DNA of 41,898 nucleotides from Mariniblastus sp. (GTDB lineage: Bacteria > Planctomycetota > Planctomycetia > Pirellulales > Pirellulaceae). Made by a program: the position numbers and the translations under genes. This document shows positions 18,955 through 29,624 of the stretch, piece by piece; within the stretch, counting starts at the first letter, position 1; every line of letters starts with the position of its first letter. The stretch is taken from assembly GCA_028823415.1 (NCBI GenBank), contig JAPKBL010000036.1, forward strand, positions 1-41,898, given 5' to 3'. The notes below the pieces were generated by a model. The model was not told the DNA's origin. It did not search any database and was given only the letters and a program-made list of their open reading frames with translations.

Positions 18955-21114
18955 TTATTTTGCAGGAAATTGAGGGGTTAAACCAAGATGTTTTGCCAAA
19001 AACGCCCATTGATCAGCATATTCTTCGATGATTTTAGCGGTCGGCTTTCCTGCCCCGTGTCCAGCTTTGGTTTCGATCCTGATTAACACAGGATTCGGAC
19101 CCGCTTGGGCTGCCTGAAGACGAGCTGCAAACTTAAAACTGTGTCCTGGAACGACACGATCGTCGGTGTCCGCGGTGGTAACCATCGTCGGTGGGTACTC
19201 TACTCCATCAACCAAGTTGTGATAGGGCGAGTACGCGAATAATGCATTGAACTCTTCGGCACTTGCTTCTGAGCTGCCATAATCGTCAACCCAAAATCGG
19301 CCAGCGGTAAACTTGTGGAATCGAAGCATATCCATCACGCCGACGGCTGGCAAACAGGCACCATAAAGATCGGGGCGTTGAGCCATGCAGGCACCGACCA
19401 GTAAACCACCGTTACTTCCTCCTTGTATGCCTAGGTGGTCGGCGGAGGTATAGCCTTTGGCGATGAGATATTCAGCAGCAGCGATGAAGTCATCGAATAC
19501 GTTTTGTTTCTTTGTTTTCGTGCCAGCCTTGTGCCATGCCTTGCCATATTCGCCGCCACCTCGCAAATTCGGCATTGCAAATATTCCTCCCATTTCCATC
19601 CACTGTAAACGCGAAATCGAAAAACTTGGCGTTAAAGAAATGTTAAAACCGCCATAGGCATACAACAGGGTTGGGTTTTCCCCGTTTAACGTTAGGCCTT
19701 TTTTATGAGCAATAAACATGGGCACCTGCGTACCATCGTTGCTCTTGTAAAAAACTTGTTTCACGACGAAATCGTCCGGATTGAAATCAACCTTCGCTTC
19801 GCGAATTAAATTACTTTTACCAGATTTTAAATTGTACCGGTAAACACTCGGTGGCTGATTGAAACTGGAGAAACTATAGAACGTTTCATGCTGATCACGA
19901 CGACCGCCAAAACCGCTCGCTGTGCCAATGCCTGGGAATTTGACCTCGCGCGTATAATTTCCACCGAGGTCATACAATTTGACCTGAGATTTTGCATCCT
20001 GAAGATATTGAACGATAAAATTGTCGCCAACAATGCCGGCAGATTCCATGGAATCATCAGACTCCGGAACAATCACTTTCCAATGGCCCGGCTCAGGATG
20101 AAGGGTATCAATCAAAAGAATACACTTTTTAGGCGCGTTGAAATCTGATTTAAAATAAAACTTGCTTCCGTCGTTTCCCAAGAAGCTGTACTCATTTTCA
20201 AAGCCTTTGATCAACGGGGTTAGCTTAGAATTAGGATCCTCGAGACTTCGATACAATACGCGATATCGATCATCAGTACCTTGCCAGACAGTGATAACAA
20301 GATACTTACCATCTTCGCTGACCTCTGGTAAGAATCCGTATTTAGGATTTTCCTGGTTTTCATGAACGAGCTGATCCTTGCTTTGAGGATCACCAATGCG
20401 ATGGTAGTAGACTTTTTGACCAAGGTTCAGCCCCTGAAATTTTTCATCAGATTTAGGCTCGTCATAGCAGCTGTAGAAAAAACCTTTTGAGTCTTTTGTC
20501 CAGGAGACGCTGCCGAATTTGATCCAATTCAATTCATCAGAAAGCTTTTTGCCGCTTTCGACTTCCATGACTTCCCAAGTTCGCCAGTCCGAACCGGCCT
20601 TCTGTACTCCATAGGCTAATAGTTTTCCGTCATCGCTGAATTCCAGCCCCCCTAATGCGTTGGTTCCGTCAGCTGACCACTGGTTGGGATCTATCAATGC
20701 GGTCGGTTCGTCACCGAGCGATTGGAGTTTATAGAGCACATTTTGGTTTTGAAGTCCGTTGTTCTTGAAATAGAAATAGCGTTGACCCCGCTTAAATGGC
20801 GTCCCAAATTTTTCGTAATCCCAAAGCTTGGTCAGCCGAGCCTTGATCTCTTTACGATAGGGGAGCTGTTTGATCTGGGAATAAGTGAGCGAGTTTTGCG
20901 ACTCGACCCAGGCACGTACCTCGCCAGAGTTTCGCACGTCGTCTTCAAGCCAACGGTACGGATCGGCGACGGGAGTGCCGAAATAGTCATCAATCTGGCT
21001 CACTTGTTTTGACACCGGATATTCCAATCTATCCTGACCAAACAAGGATCCAGAGGCAATCAACAGTGAAACAACGGCAAAACCGGCTGGAATGGTAAAT
21101 TTTCTCACACTCAT
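18955..21114 (-). CDS. Secreted prolyl oligopeptidase (S9A)
   Basis: This serine peptidase cuts short peptides after proline. The 719-residue chain has a signal peptide (about 26 residues, ending near LFGQ-DR), the N-terminal YPVSKQVSQIDDYFGTPVADPYRWLEDD pattern, a seven-bladed propeller, and a C-terminal alpha/beta-hydrolase domain. The catalytic triad is visible: Ser567 in GGSNGG, Asp in TADTDDRVVP (near 652), and His686 in KAGHGAG. The ATG at 21114 has AGGA 8-11 bases upstream. The signal peptide puts it in the periplasm or outside, which fits a role in using peptide nutrients. It lies 114 bases before the HemQ-like gene on the same strand. Confidence 0.93.
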   Translation of the reverse strand: MSVRKFTIPAGFAVVSLLIASGSLFGQDRLEYPVSKQVSQIDDYFGTPVADPYRWLEDDVRNSGEVRAWVESQNSLTYSQIKQLPYRKEIKARLTKLWDYEKFGTPFKRGQRYFYFKNNGLQNQNVLYKLQSLGDEPTALIDPNQWSADGTNALGGLEFSDDGKLLAYGVQKAGSDWRTWEVMEVESGKKLSDELNWIKFGSVSWTKDSKGFFYSCYDEPKSDEKFQGLNLGQKVYYHRIGDPQSKDQLVHENQENPKYGFLPEVSEDGKYLVITVWQGTDDRYRVLYRSLEDPNSKLTPLIKGFENEYSFLGNDGSKFYFKSDFNAPKKCILLIDTLHPEPGHWKVIVPESDDSMESAGIVGDNFIVQYLQDAKSQVKLYDLGGNYTREVKFPGIGTASGFGGRRDQHETFYSFSSFNQPPSVYRYNLKSGKSNLIREAKVDFNPDDFVVKQVFYKSNDGTQVPMFIAHKKGLTLNGENPTLLYAYGGFNISLTPSFSISRLQWMEMGGIFAMPNLRGGGEYGKAWHKAGTKTKKQNVFDDFIAAAEYLIAKGYTSADHLGIQGGSNGGLLVGACMAQRPDLYGACLPAVGVMDMLRFHKFTAGRFWVDDYGSSEASAEEFNALFAYSPYHNLVDGVEYPPTMVTTADTDDRVVPGHSFKFAARLQAAQAGPNPVLIRIETKAGHGAGKPTAKIIEEYADQWAFLAKHLGLTPQFPAK

Positions 21115-21427
21115 ATCTTTCCTAAATTAACGGATTTTTTTAAATTCGTCCTAAATCGTGGATTAGAATTAAATTAAACTTAATATGTAAATATTTCGAT
21201 GTATCTAAATGTAAAGTGTAAGCGGAAAGGCTTTTCTTTTAAAAAAATAAAAAACTTAAATCGTTATGCATCAATAGTTTACGGATTTACGAAGTCGGCC
21301 AGCCCGTCAGATGTGGAAGACAATTTAGTTAGTATTGATAGGGAAGCACGATCCTATTCAGGAATCGCTCCCATTACTTAAAGACCCAGTTCCAGCAAAA
21401 TCTTATCTACAACTAAGGAACATTTTC
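21115..21427. other. AT-rich intergenic stretch
   Basis: This 313-base gap separates the divergent prolyl oligopeptidase and the small conserved protein, and is AT-rich with A and T runs (for example 21236-21256). It presumably holds the promoters of both. I see no gene, tRNA or palindrome that I can defend. A frame that extends the downstream gene to 21335 is present, but its upstream part looks like leader sequence. Confidence 0.6.
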
Positions 21428-21964
21428 ATGTCGACTGACACCAATGGCACTCAATCTTTTCAGGGTAACAGGTTGCCTAAGGAAAATCTTAATCAATCCG
21501 CTCATCATACGATGAACATGGCTACAGCGTCCAACGAAAACCAGGCTCCGGCTATTGATCAAGTCAGCCGGTATCAAAACTTGCAACCGGAGCAACCCCT
21601 CACTATGCCATGGATATCGCTGAACCGGTCGCAGTCAAATGACGCGTCTCAAAGAATTGATACAACCGCTCCACAGCCCGTCTGGGATCGAGCACGCCGT
21701 GAACTTCGTTTGGGCAACAAGCTAATTAAGCGTTTCAAGTGGCCGGCTGAAAACCAAGAGCGAGTCCTCGATGAATTTGAGGACAATGGATGGCCATCCC
21801 ATATTAGTGATCCATTAGAATCCCACGACAGAATTTGTCCAAAACGTCGCTTGCACGACACAATTAAGTGTTTAAACCGCAAGCAAATCAACGGACTTAT
21901 TAAATTTCGTGGTGATGGTACGGGCTTGGGCGTACTCTTGCAAATCGTGACCGAAGCCAAATAA
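21428..21964 (+). CDS. Conserved small-domain protein of unknown function
   Basis: I placed the start at ATG 21428 because AAGGAA lies 7 bases upstream; an open frame extends to 21335. The first 100 residues are low complexity, rich in Asn, Gln, Ser and Pro. The last 75 residues form a compact domain: PVWDRARRELRLGNKLIKRFKWP, NQERVLDEFEDNGWPSHISDPL, CPKRRLHDTIKCLNRKQ, then IKFRGDGTGLGVLLQIV. From memory this pattern recurs in other hypothetical planctomycete proteins. The many basic and aromatic residues and the KRRLHDTI helix suggest nucleic acid contact, but this is inference. No enzyme motif is evident. The gene stands alone. Confidence 0.75.
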   Translation: MSTDTNGTQSFQGNRLPKENLNQSAHHTMNMATASNENQAPAIDQVSRYQNLQPEQPLTMPWISLNRSQSNDASQRIDTTAPQPVWDRARRELRLGNKLIKRFKWPAENQERVLDEFEDNGWPSHISDPLESHDRICPKRRLHDTIKCLNRKQINGLIKFRGDGTGLGVLLQIVTEAK

Positions 21965-22174
21965 AGTGCCTCAAAGCATGATCGCCACCAGCAATTAATG
22001 GCGAATTTCGCGCACCGAGCCGATCCCCCCAGCCAACTGGATGTTAACCTGGGCTAGACAGGGGGGGTGTCAGGACTGGATCGAAATTAATGAATGTTCT
22101 GATTTTCAATGTCGATGAGCGATAAGGAGTACGTTCCTTAGTCTCGAACCGTCAAAGAAGTCGGAGCATTTGTG

Positions 22175-23968
22175 ATGCAGTTGAAATCAAAGTTTATTTT
22201 AACGACGCTGGTTTTTATTATCGGCGTCTCGTCACAAGGTCGTTTTGCAAAAGCACAACGCGGCGATTTCCAGCCACGGAACCCATCGCAATTACGAGTT
22301 ATTCAATTACAAAACTCGCAAACTAAACAGGTTGGGTCTTCTCAGATCGTTGTCAGCCGCCAGCCATTGGTCAATCCAACACAGATCCAGTTTGATCAAA
22401 CGGGTTCACCGATCCCGCAACCACCGCGGGCGACAGGTCTTCCGTTGCCAAAGAACAATCAGTTATTGCAGCCCATGGCGCCGATCAAACCGGTACCTAT
22501 CGTGCGACCCAGGAAAAAGCAGCTAAATTCGATTCCGGCCAAAGTCAAGTCGAGAGCGGGTGAAACCTTAACGATCAGGAATCAGCTGGTTTCGACGGAA
22601 ATCCGTTCACCTGGGACGGTTAACGTTAACCAGTCGGCCGTGGTACAGATTAAGCTCAAAAATTTGAGTAGCGAAACTGTCGAAAACGTAAAACTAATCG
22701 CGGAAATATCCGAACACGCTAAGTTTATTTCAGCCAATCCCTCGCCGTCCAAAGTTGAGGGTCGCACCTATGAGTTTATTATTCCACGAATTGGAAATGA
22801 GCAATCTCAAGAGGTGGTTTTAAACTTGGTTCCAACTAAAAAATCCCCTCTGAAGATCGGTACGCAAGTCGTCCTCGAGAATGTTCAGCAGACCATTGTC
22901 GGTGTGAAACAACCAGAACTATCGCTCGCAATTGTGGGGCCACAACAAATTACAACAGGTAAGTCTCAAAAGCACCAACTGAAAATTACGAACGTGGGCG
23001 ACGCTGTTGCAACCGGAGTTCAGGTTGAAATGAATTACCCGGCGTACCTTCGGCCAACTCAGGCAAACAAGCCGTCGATGATTTCATCCATCAAACCGGG
23101 AGCGTCTGTCAACGTTTCCCTCGAGTCTCTTGCATTGGCTCCGGGCAACGGAAAACTGGAAGTTAGCGCGACGTCCAACAATGCAAAACAACAAAAAACT
23201 ACATTTGAGATCGGTGTTTACGAACCGGAGTTACATTTGTCAGCGGCGGGTCCCAAAATCAACTTCCTGCAGCGAGGTGGAATCTACTCGATCGATGTCG
23301 AGAATACGGGTGAAGTCGACATTACAAATTTAAGTGTTGTGGTCTCCATCCCCGTCGGATTAAAAGTTACCACCATCAGTCGCCCAGCCCGCATCGAGGC
23401 TGATCAAAGCGTACTGACGTGGAACTTCGACAAACTTCCACCTAACTCGATGGAACAGATTCAGCTAAAAGCAATTGCGTCTCAAGAGGGCCAGCAGATT
23501 TGTAATATTCTGGTGGTCAGTGACGATACAGTTAAAAAAGAATTTAGACTCGCAACTCAGGTGATTACCCGGGCGGATCTAAATGTCGGCATCAAAAATC
23601 AGTCCGGTCCGGTTCAGGTAGGTTCAAAAGCTGAATTTCTCGTCGAAGTGGAAAACAATGGCAGCAGAGCGGCAAATGATGTCACGGTGAACGTCGTGTT
23701 ACCAGGTTCGCTCGTCGTCGCGAAAGATACACCAAACTATAACCAGTCAAATAACTCCATAACATTTACCGACCCAACCATTGCCCCTGGGCAGAAAAAG
23801 ATATTCCGTTTTAGTGCAGTCGGCGAGGCACAGGGCGATCACATTGTGCGTTCGACGCTCCAGACTTCGGGCTCCGGAAAGAAATTGATCTCAGAGAAAT
23901 CAATTTATGTATACGACAGCGACGAGACACGGGTGAGCGAGGCGCTGAATCCAGTGCTCGTGAGATAG
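22175..23968 (+). CDS. Secreted protein with tandem DUF11/CARDB-like Ig-fold repeats
   Basis: The 597-residue protein begins at ATG 22175, preferred over an adjacent GTG, with GGAG eight bases upstream. It has a signal peptide of about 28 residues ending near AKAQ, then a Pro/Gln-rich linker to about residue 115. The rest is a row of about four Ig-like beta repeats (starting near 120, 240, 350 and 460) that share phrases such as VKLIAEISEHAKFIS, GDAVATGVQVEMNYPAYL, TGEVDITNLSVVVSIPVGL, and NNGSRAANDVTVNVVLPGSL. Such repeats are typical of DUF11/CARDB surface or periplasmic proteins that serve as spacers or binders. No enzyme domain or anchoring motif was seen. The gene precedes the BlaI-like regulator by 174 bases. 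Confidence 0.82.
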   Translation: MQLKSKFILTTLVFIIGVSSQGRFAKAQRGDFQPRNPSQLRVIQLQNSQTKQVGSSQIVVSRQPLVNPTQIQFDQTGSPIPQPPRATGLPLPKNNQLLQPMAPIKPVPIVRPRKKQLNSIPAKVKSRAGETLTIRNQLVSTEIRSPGTVNVNQSAVVQIKLKNLSSETVENVKLIAEISEHAKFISANPSPSKVEGRTYEFIIPRIGNEQSQEVVLNLVPTKKSPLKIGTQVVLENVQQTIVGVKQPELSLAIVGPQQITTGKSQKHQLKITNVGDAVATGVQVEMNYPAYLRPTQANKPSMISSIKPGASVNVSLESLALAPGNGKLEVSATSNNAKQQKTTFEIGVYEPELHLSAAGPKINFLQRGGIYSIDVENTGEVDITNLSVVVSIPVGLKVTTISRPARIEADQSVLTWNFDKLPPNSMEQIQLKAIASQEGQQICNILVVSDDTVKKEFRLATQVITRADLNVGIKNQSGPVQVGSKAEFLVEVENNGSRAANDVTVNVVLPGSLVVAKDTPNYNQSNNSITFTDPTIAPGQKKIFRFSAVGEAQGDHIVRSTLQTSGSGKKLISEKSIYVYDSDETRVSEALNPVLVR

Positions 23969-23979
23969 TCGGCATCAAA

Positions 23980-24030
23980 CAACCACCAGCCCGATTGTAA
24001 ATCCGGCTGGCGGTTAGCGTTTGAGGCTAA
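23980..24030. repeat. Two adjacent stem-loops, REP-like candidate
   Basis: Right after the DUF11 gene, AACCACCAGCC (23980-23990) can pair with GGCTGGCGGTT (24004-24014), one mismatch, loop of 13 bases. It is followed by GTTAG-N9-CTAAC (24012-24030), sharing bases with the first stem. There is no T run, so this is not a classic intrinsic terminator. GC-rich paired elements of this kind between genes resemble repetitive extragenic palindromes, but I cannot see further copies in the window. Confidence 0.4.
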
Positions 24031-24142
24031 CGCGATTGTGCATGGTCAGACTCAGCCTGCCTCTCCAATCGCAAAAGGCTTTAAAACGAGAACTTGACGT
24101 ACCGATTAACCCATTTTCGTTGCCCTTTGCCAGGAGCGTGAA

Positions 24143-24556
24143 ATGCCAGAGATCAGTCCAAGTATTTCAGATGCCGAGTGGCGAGTCATGCATGAAATCT
24201 GGGCCAGCGAACCGGTAACTTCGGGAGAGATCGCTGTTAGGATTCAGGAAACTACCAACTGGACTTCCGGAACGATCAAGACGCTTTTGCATCGCTTAGT
24301 GCAAAAAAAAGTTCTCGAGTTTCAACGAAAAGGAAATCGATACTTATATCGATCGAAATACAGTGAGACCGAATGTGTCGACCGAGCCAGCGGTCAAATG
24401 CTACACACTGTTTTTAAAGGCCGTCCCGTTCCCATGCTGGAATATCTCGTCAAGTCAGCAAGGCTCAGCGGCGTGGAGGTTGAAAAACTAAAGGATCTGC
24501 TGGCTGATCTCCAAAAGGATCTGCCGCTGGCGGCTTCTTCCAAAGTTCGGAACTAA
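24143..24556 (+). CDS. BlaI/MecI-family transcriptional repressor
   Basis: The 137-residue protein has an N-terminal winged helix: ISDAEWRVMHEIWASEPVTSGEIAVRI, then TSGTIKTLLHRLVQKKVLEFQRKGNRYLYR, and a C-terminal helical dimer part. Members bind palindromic operators with TACA/TGTA halves and in the beta-lactam systems are cut by a BlaR1/MecR1 protease. The ATG has AGGAG about 6 bases upstream. No M56 BlaR1-like gene is next to it in the window: the gene before is the DUF11 protein, and the gene after is a convergent secreted protein with a four-base stop overlap. It is therefore an orphan regulator whose target genes are unknown. I saw no TACA-N8-TGTA-like site just upstream. Confidence 0.88.
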   Translation: MPEISPSISDAEWRVMHEIWASEPVTSGEIAVRIQETTNWTSGTIKTLLHRLVQKKVLEFQRKGNRYLYRSKYSETECVDRASGQMLHTVFKGRPVPMLEYLVKSARLSGVEVEKLKDLLADLQKDLPLAASSKVRN

Positions 24557-25893
24557 TTACCTTTTGCCATGTTACCGAGAATCGTAAATAGGGTTTTAAT
24601 TTGCGGTTGGCTAGAAATTTTTGATCGATCAATAAATATACGACGAACAAATTGAGGGTTCTTGATAGATATCGAGTAATTAATTTCATCGGCTGTACCC
24701 TCATCGGCGCGTGTTAACTTGGGGACCGCGTCCCAGTCAGTCTTGATGATAAACTGGTTTAGTATCTCCATTTCTTCCGGATTCGCATTCCAGTCTCGCG
24801 ATAGGTTACGTGACTTTGACTCATAGTGAATTGAACCGTCAGCAAGAATAGTTTGCAATTGACCGTCGGAAGTGACAAGCGAAATTTCACTAAATCCCAT
24901 GGTTCTTCGCGGCAATGGGATCTTAGGTTCTTTTTTTTCCGGCGCAGTTAACTTTCGTGAATCACCCGATGCCGAATTTCCTAAGGGCTGTTTGGTTGGC
25001 GGGCGTGAATTTAATGGGGAGGGCATCTCTGAGGAGGGAGTTGGGGTTGATGTTTCAATGACATCCAAGTTGTCGACTTTCACGATGTACCTGAGTCTCG
25101 CAGTTCGAGCGCCACGCTGGCGTTCCATTGACAATACTCCTGACACGTTGACCAGGGCATCATTGGATTCTCCGAGCTTCTCTAACAACTTGGGCTGATC
25201 ACTAAGATCGAGCTCCCAAATAATCCCGTTAGCCGAGATCACGGTACCGAGGCTTTCGGTGCCAACTGATTTAAATTGAGTCCTTACGCGGCCGGTCATG
25301 TCAACGCGAACAAATTCTCTTCTCTCGGACTGTATTTCCGGCGCATTCTTTGGAGGACTGGGGTTGTTCTTGGGAACAACTGGTTGAATAACGGGCTTGA
25401 CGGGTGAGCCGTCGAATTTTTTTCCGTTGATTGAATTGATACCCGATTTTTCAATCACCATGATTAAGAAACTGAATCCCGGCCCCGGTTTTTCAGTGGC
25501 TGCTAATTCGTAAAACAGATCCCCTTCCGAATCTCGTTTCAATTGATTGGGAAATATTCGGTTGGGTCCTGGGGTTGTTTCCACTAGAACAAGCACTTTA
25601 TCTAAATCGACGGGGTATAATTCTTGACCCGGTCGCCATTTCAACCAAAGGGTTTTCCATTGTTTTTGGGTAGTTATAATGTTGAATCTGGGGCTGAGCA
25701 TCAACAGATTTAGATCGGAAACATTGCCACTGAATCTTCTGATGACTGAGACGGACTCATCTGCCCTGACCGGCAAAGCCCAGTTAACAAGAATGAATCC
25801 GACAATTAAGATCTGCCGCAGCGATACCCATTTTAATTGATTCGTCTTCGCGCGGTTTAAACAAATACTGCTCAACGGATTACCCCTCACCAA
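24553..25893 (-). CDS. Secreted multidomain protein with PrcB-like and emfourin-like segments
   Basis: The 446-residue protein has a signal peptide (VSLRQILIVGFILVNWALPVRA, about residues 23-45). The start is uncertain: the frame opens with TTG at 25893 and has no ATG near it. Three parts can be seen. Residues 65-170 (TQKQWKTLWLKWRPG..VDLDKVLVLVETTPGP..GFSFLIMVIEKSG) resemble the PrcB-like fold. Residues 195-285 look like a small OB-like beta domain (SLGTVISANGIIWELDL, ALVNVSGVLSM). After a Pro/Ser-rich linker, the last 110 residues (SEISLVTSDGQLQTILADGS..NQFIIKTDWDAVP..INYSISI) recall emfourin-type domains. All three assignments are by eye and weak. Both outer families are linked to extracellular proteases. 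It is convergent with the blaI-like gene. Confidence 0.6.
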   Translation of the reverse strand: MVRGNPLSSICLNRAKTNQLKWVSLRQILIVGFILVNWALPVRADESVSVIRRFSGNVSDLNLLMLSPRFNIITTQKQWKTLWLKWRPGQELYPVDLDKVLVLVETTPGPNRIFPNQLKRDSEGDLFYELAATEKPGPGFSFLIMVIEKSGINSINGKKFDGSPVKPVIQPVVPKNNPSPPKNAPEIQSERREFVRVDMTGRVRTQFKSVGTESLGTVISANGIIWELDLSDQPKLLEKLGESNDALVNVSGVLSMERQRGARTARLRYIVKVDNLDVIETSTPTPSSEMPSPLNSRPPTKQPLGNSASGDSRKLTAPEKKEPKIPLPRRTMGFSEISLVTSDGQLQTILADGSIHYESKSRNLSRDWNANPEEMEILNQFIIKTDWDAVPKLTRADEGTADEINYSISIKNPQFVRRIFIDRSKISSQPQIKTLFTILGNMAKGN

Positions 25894-26025
25894 ATATTTG
25901 ATTTAAAAACCAGACTCGCTTTACCTTCGATTGTAAGAGAAGCAGCGATCATTACGATACTAAACACCTCAAAAGCGATTTAGTTTCATACGAATCCTAT
26001 TACTTTTTAGACTACCCAACCCGCA

Positions 26026-27483
<1,458 letters not shown>

Positions 27484-27538
27484 GCCTCATTTTGCACCAC
27501 ATAGATCGCGCGCTACCCGCACCGAGGTAATGATTTAA

Positions 27539-28312
27539 ATGGGATTCGCAGTCACGCCACAGCAACAACGTCAATTCAACGAAGACGGTTACTTAGTCGT
27601 GCCGAATTTGCTGGATGAACGAGAGACTGATTTGTTAATGAAGGTTGCCAAATCAGACCGCGCGAGCCTGGAAGGTGCCTACGCCAAAAAGGACGCTTCC
27701 GGTGGCGAGAGCCGGTTGATTGTCCATAATGAGCTTGATCATTCGCCCTACGCAGCGATTGTCCGTAGCGAGCGAATCGTATTGGCAATGCAGTCGTTAT
27801 TGGATGACGAGGTCTACCACTACCATCATAAAATGATGTTGAAGGAACCGCTGATTGGCGGAGCGTGGGAATGGCATCAGGACTATGGCTATTGGTATGA
27901 CAATGGCTGTCTCTATCCCGACATGGCGAGCTGCCTGGTTGCGGTCGATCGGGCTACTCAAGAAAACGGTTGCTTGCAGGTGGTCCGCGGATCTCACAAA
28001 CTGGGGCGGCTTGAGCATGGCCAAACAGGGGGACAAACGGGGGCTAATCTCGAACGTGTGACTGCGGTGCTACAGCGTTTAGAGCTCGTTTATTGCGAGT
28101 TGTCGCCAGGCGATGCGATTTTTTTTCACGGGAATACGCTCCATCGCTCGGATCAAAATAAAAGTCAAAATTCGCGTTGGTCTTTGATTTGTTGTTACAA
28201 CACGCGACACAATGATCCTTATTTTGAAAGTAAGCATCCAAATTACGAGCCCTTGGAAATTTGGAATGATCGGCGCATTGCAGAGCATTTAGAATCTTAC
28301 CTCTCAGAGTAA
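27539..28312 (+). CDS. Phytanoyl-CoA dioxygenase (PhyH)-family protein
   Basis: PhyH enzymes are Fe(II)/2-oxoglutarate dioxygenases that hydroxylate small molecules. The 257-residue protein starts FNEDGYLVVPNLLDERETDLL. The HxD metal pair is in WEWHQDYGYWYD, the distal histidine in FFHGNTLHRSDQN, and the arginine that holds 2-oxoglutarate in SRWSLICCYN. All metal ligands are present, so an active enzyme is likely. The gene lies 55 bases after the recQ-like gene and 52 bases before a Gfo/Idh/MocA oxidoreductase on the same strand. Such pairs are common in planctomycetes, where both may modify the same metabolite, possibly a sugar-derived one; this is inference. The ribosome site (GAGGT) is rather far upstream. 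Confidence 0.87.
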   Translation: MGFAVTPQQQRQFNEDGYLVVPNLLDERETDLLMKVAKSDRASLEGAYAKKDASGGESRLIVHNELDHSPYAAIVRSERIVLAMQSLLDDEVYHYHHKMMLKEPLIGGAWEWHQDYGYWYDNGCLYPDMASCLVAVDRATQENGCLQVVRGSHKLGRLEHGQTGGQTGANLERVTAVLQRLELVYCELSPGDAIFFHGNTLHRSDQNKSQNSRWSLICCYNTRHNDPYFESKHPNYEPLEIWNDRRIAEHLESYLSE

Positions 28313-28364
28313 TGGCTGGTCGAGTCATTATGGTCTCGCCCAGCAGTGGCAATCTGGCTAAACA

Positions 28365-29597
28365 ATGAGCGATTCCAACGGTAATCAACCCACCCAAGCG
28401 GAGAATAGCATGCGAGTTTGTTTGTTGGGTGCGGGATTAATCGGCATGTTTTACACGATGTCGCTGCACGGAAAACGCGGACGGGACCGAGTGTCGGTGG
28501 TGTACTCCCGAACTCAAAAGTCGGCTGATCAATTCGCGAAGCAATGGGAAATACCAGTCGCGACCAACGATATGTTGGCCGCGATTGAGCGAGATGACAT
28601 CGATGTCGTCATTGTGGCATTGCCCAATCATCTTCACAAAACAGCTGTCATGGCCGCGGCAAAAGCAGGCAAGCCGGTGTTGTGCACCAAGCCACTGGGA
28701 CGCACGGCGGCCGAGGCGCAAGAGATGATGGAAGCAGTTGAATCCGCGGGTGTCTTTGCCGGATACCTCGAAGATTTGGTTTATACCCCAAAAACACTCA
28801 AAGCGTTGAAGTCCGTTCGCGGTGGAGCGATCGGAGATGTACTGTGGGTCAGGTCGCGGGAGACTCATTCTGGCCCGCATAGCGATTGGTTTTGGAATCA
28901 GGAAATGTCGGGCGGTGGCGCGATTATCGACATGGGCTGTCATTGTATTGAAATAGCCCGCAATTTTATCGGAAAAGAAATTCGCCCTGTGGAAGTGGTT
29001 TGCTGGGCAGATACTCAAGTGCATCCGATCGAAACGGAAGACCACGCGATTGGAATGGTCCGCTATGAAAACGGCGCGATTGGTCAATTCGAAGTCAGCT
29101 GGGCGTTTCGGGGTGGAATGGATCTCCGCGATGAGGTCGCGGGTACCGAGGGTACGATATGGCTGAACCATTGGTTACGGACCGGAATGGAAATGTTCTC
29201 GGCCTGCGGGGAGGCAGATTATGTTGCCGAAAAAGCAGAGTCTTCGAAAGGTTGGCTGTTTCCGGTAGGCGACGAACCGAGTGCGTTGGGCTATGTCGAT
29301 ATGTTTACCGATGTGCTCGATGCGCTGGAGCAGGGCAGGGAACCGTCGGAAACTTTTTACGATGGTTATGTCGTGAACGCAATTATGGATGCTGCCTATC
29401 AATCGGTAAAATCAAAACGATGGGAGCCGATTTCGTTACCGGTTTGGCGAGGCCAGGAAAAGACAGATCATATATCAGTAAGTCGAGATTTCGACGATGA
29501 ACACCATCTTGTAAAGCAAGAGCGAATGCCCGACGGTTCCACAAAAGTCATTTTGAAAAATAAAACGACCGGTGAAATTAGCCAGCGAATTGTCTAG
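28365..29597 (+). CDS. Gfo/Idh/MocA-family NAD(P)-dependent oxidoreductase
   Basis: The 410-residue protein has an N-terminal Rossmann domain beginning [21 protein letters not shown] (about residues 16-36), [14 protein letters not shown] and a KP motif in [13 protein letters not shown], where the usual EKP is TKP. The C-terminal domain has [19 protein letters not shown] with the typical GG..D.G.H pattern, and [24 protein letters not shown]. The enzymes oxidise or reduce sugars and related cyclic alcohols. The last 60 residues are extra and carry [15 protein letters not shown]. It forms a likely operon with the PhyH gene. A 6-base inverted repeat (TAGAGA at 29595-29600, TCTCTA at 29610-29615) fills the 27-base gap to the convergent metallo-hydrolase. 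Confidence 0.9.
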   Translation: MSDSNGNQPTQAENSMRVCLLGAGLIGMFYTMSLHGKRGRDRVSVVYSRTQKSADQFAKQWEIPVATNDMLAAIERDDIDVVIVALPNHLHKTAVMAAAKAGKPVLCTKPLGRTAAEAQEMMEAVESAGVFAGYLEDLVYTPKTLKALKSVRGGAIGDVLWVRSRETHSGPHSDWFWNQEMSGGGAIIDMGCHCIEIARNFIGKEIRPVEVVCWADTQVHPIETEDHAIGMVRYENGAIGQFEVSWAFRGGMDLRDEVAGTEGTIWLNHWLRTGMEMFSACGEADYVAEKAESSKGWLFPVGDEPSALGYVDMFTDVLDALEQGREPSETFYDGYVVNAIMDAAYQSVKSKRWEPISLPVWRGQEKTDHISVSRDFDDEHHLVKQERMPDGSTKVILKNKTTGEISQRIV

Positions 29598-29624
29598 AGA
29601 TCGCCTCCGTCTCTATGGTGGCAT

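Noticed and set aside
28437-29171. 244-residue minus frame inside the oxidoreductase gene
   Set aside because: The plus-strand Gfo/Idh/MocA protein has clear motifs; this is its antisense shadow.
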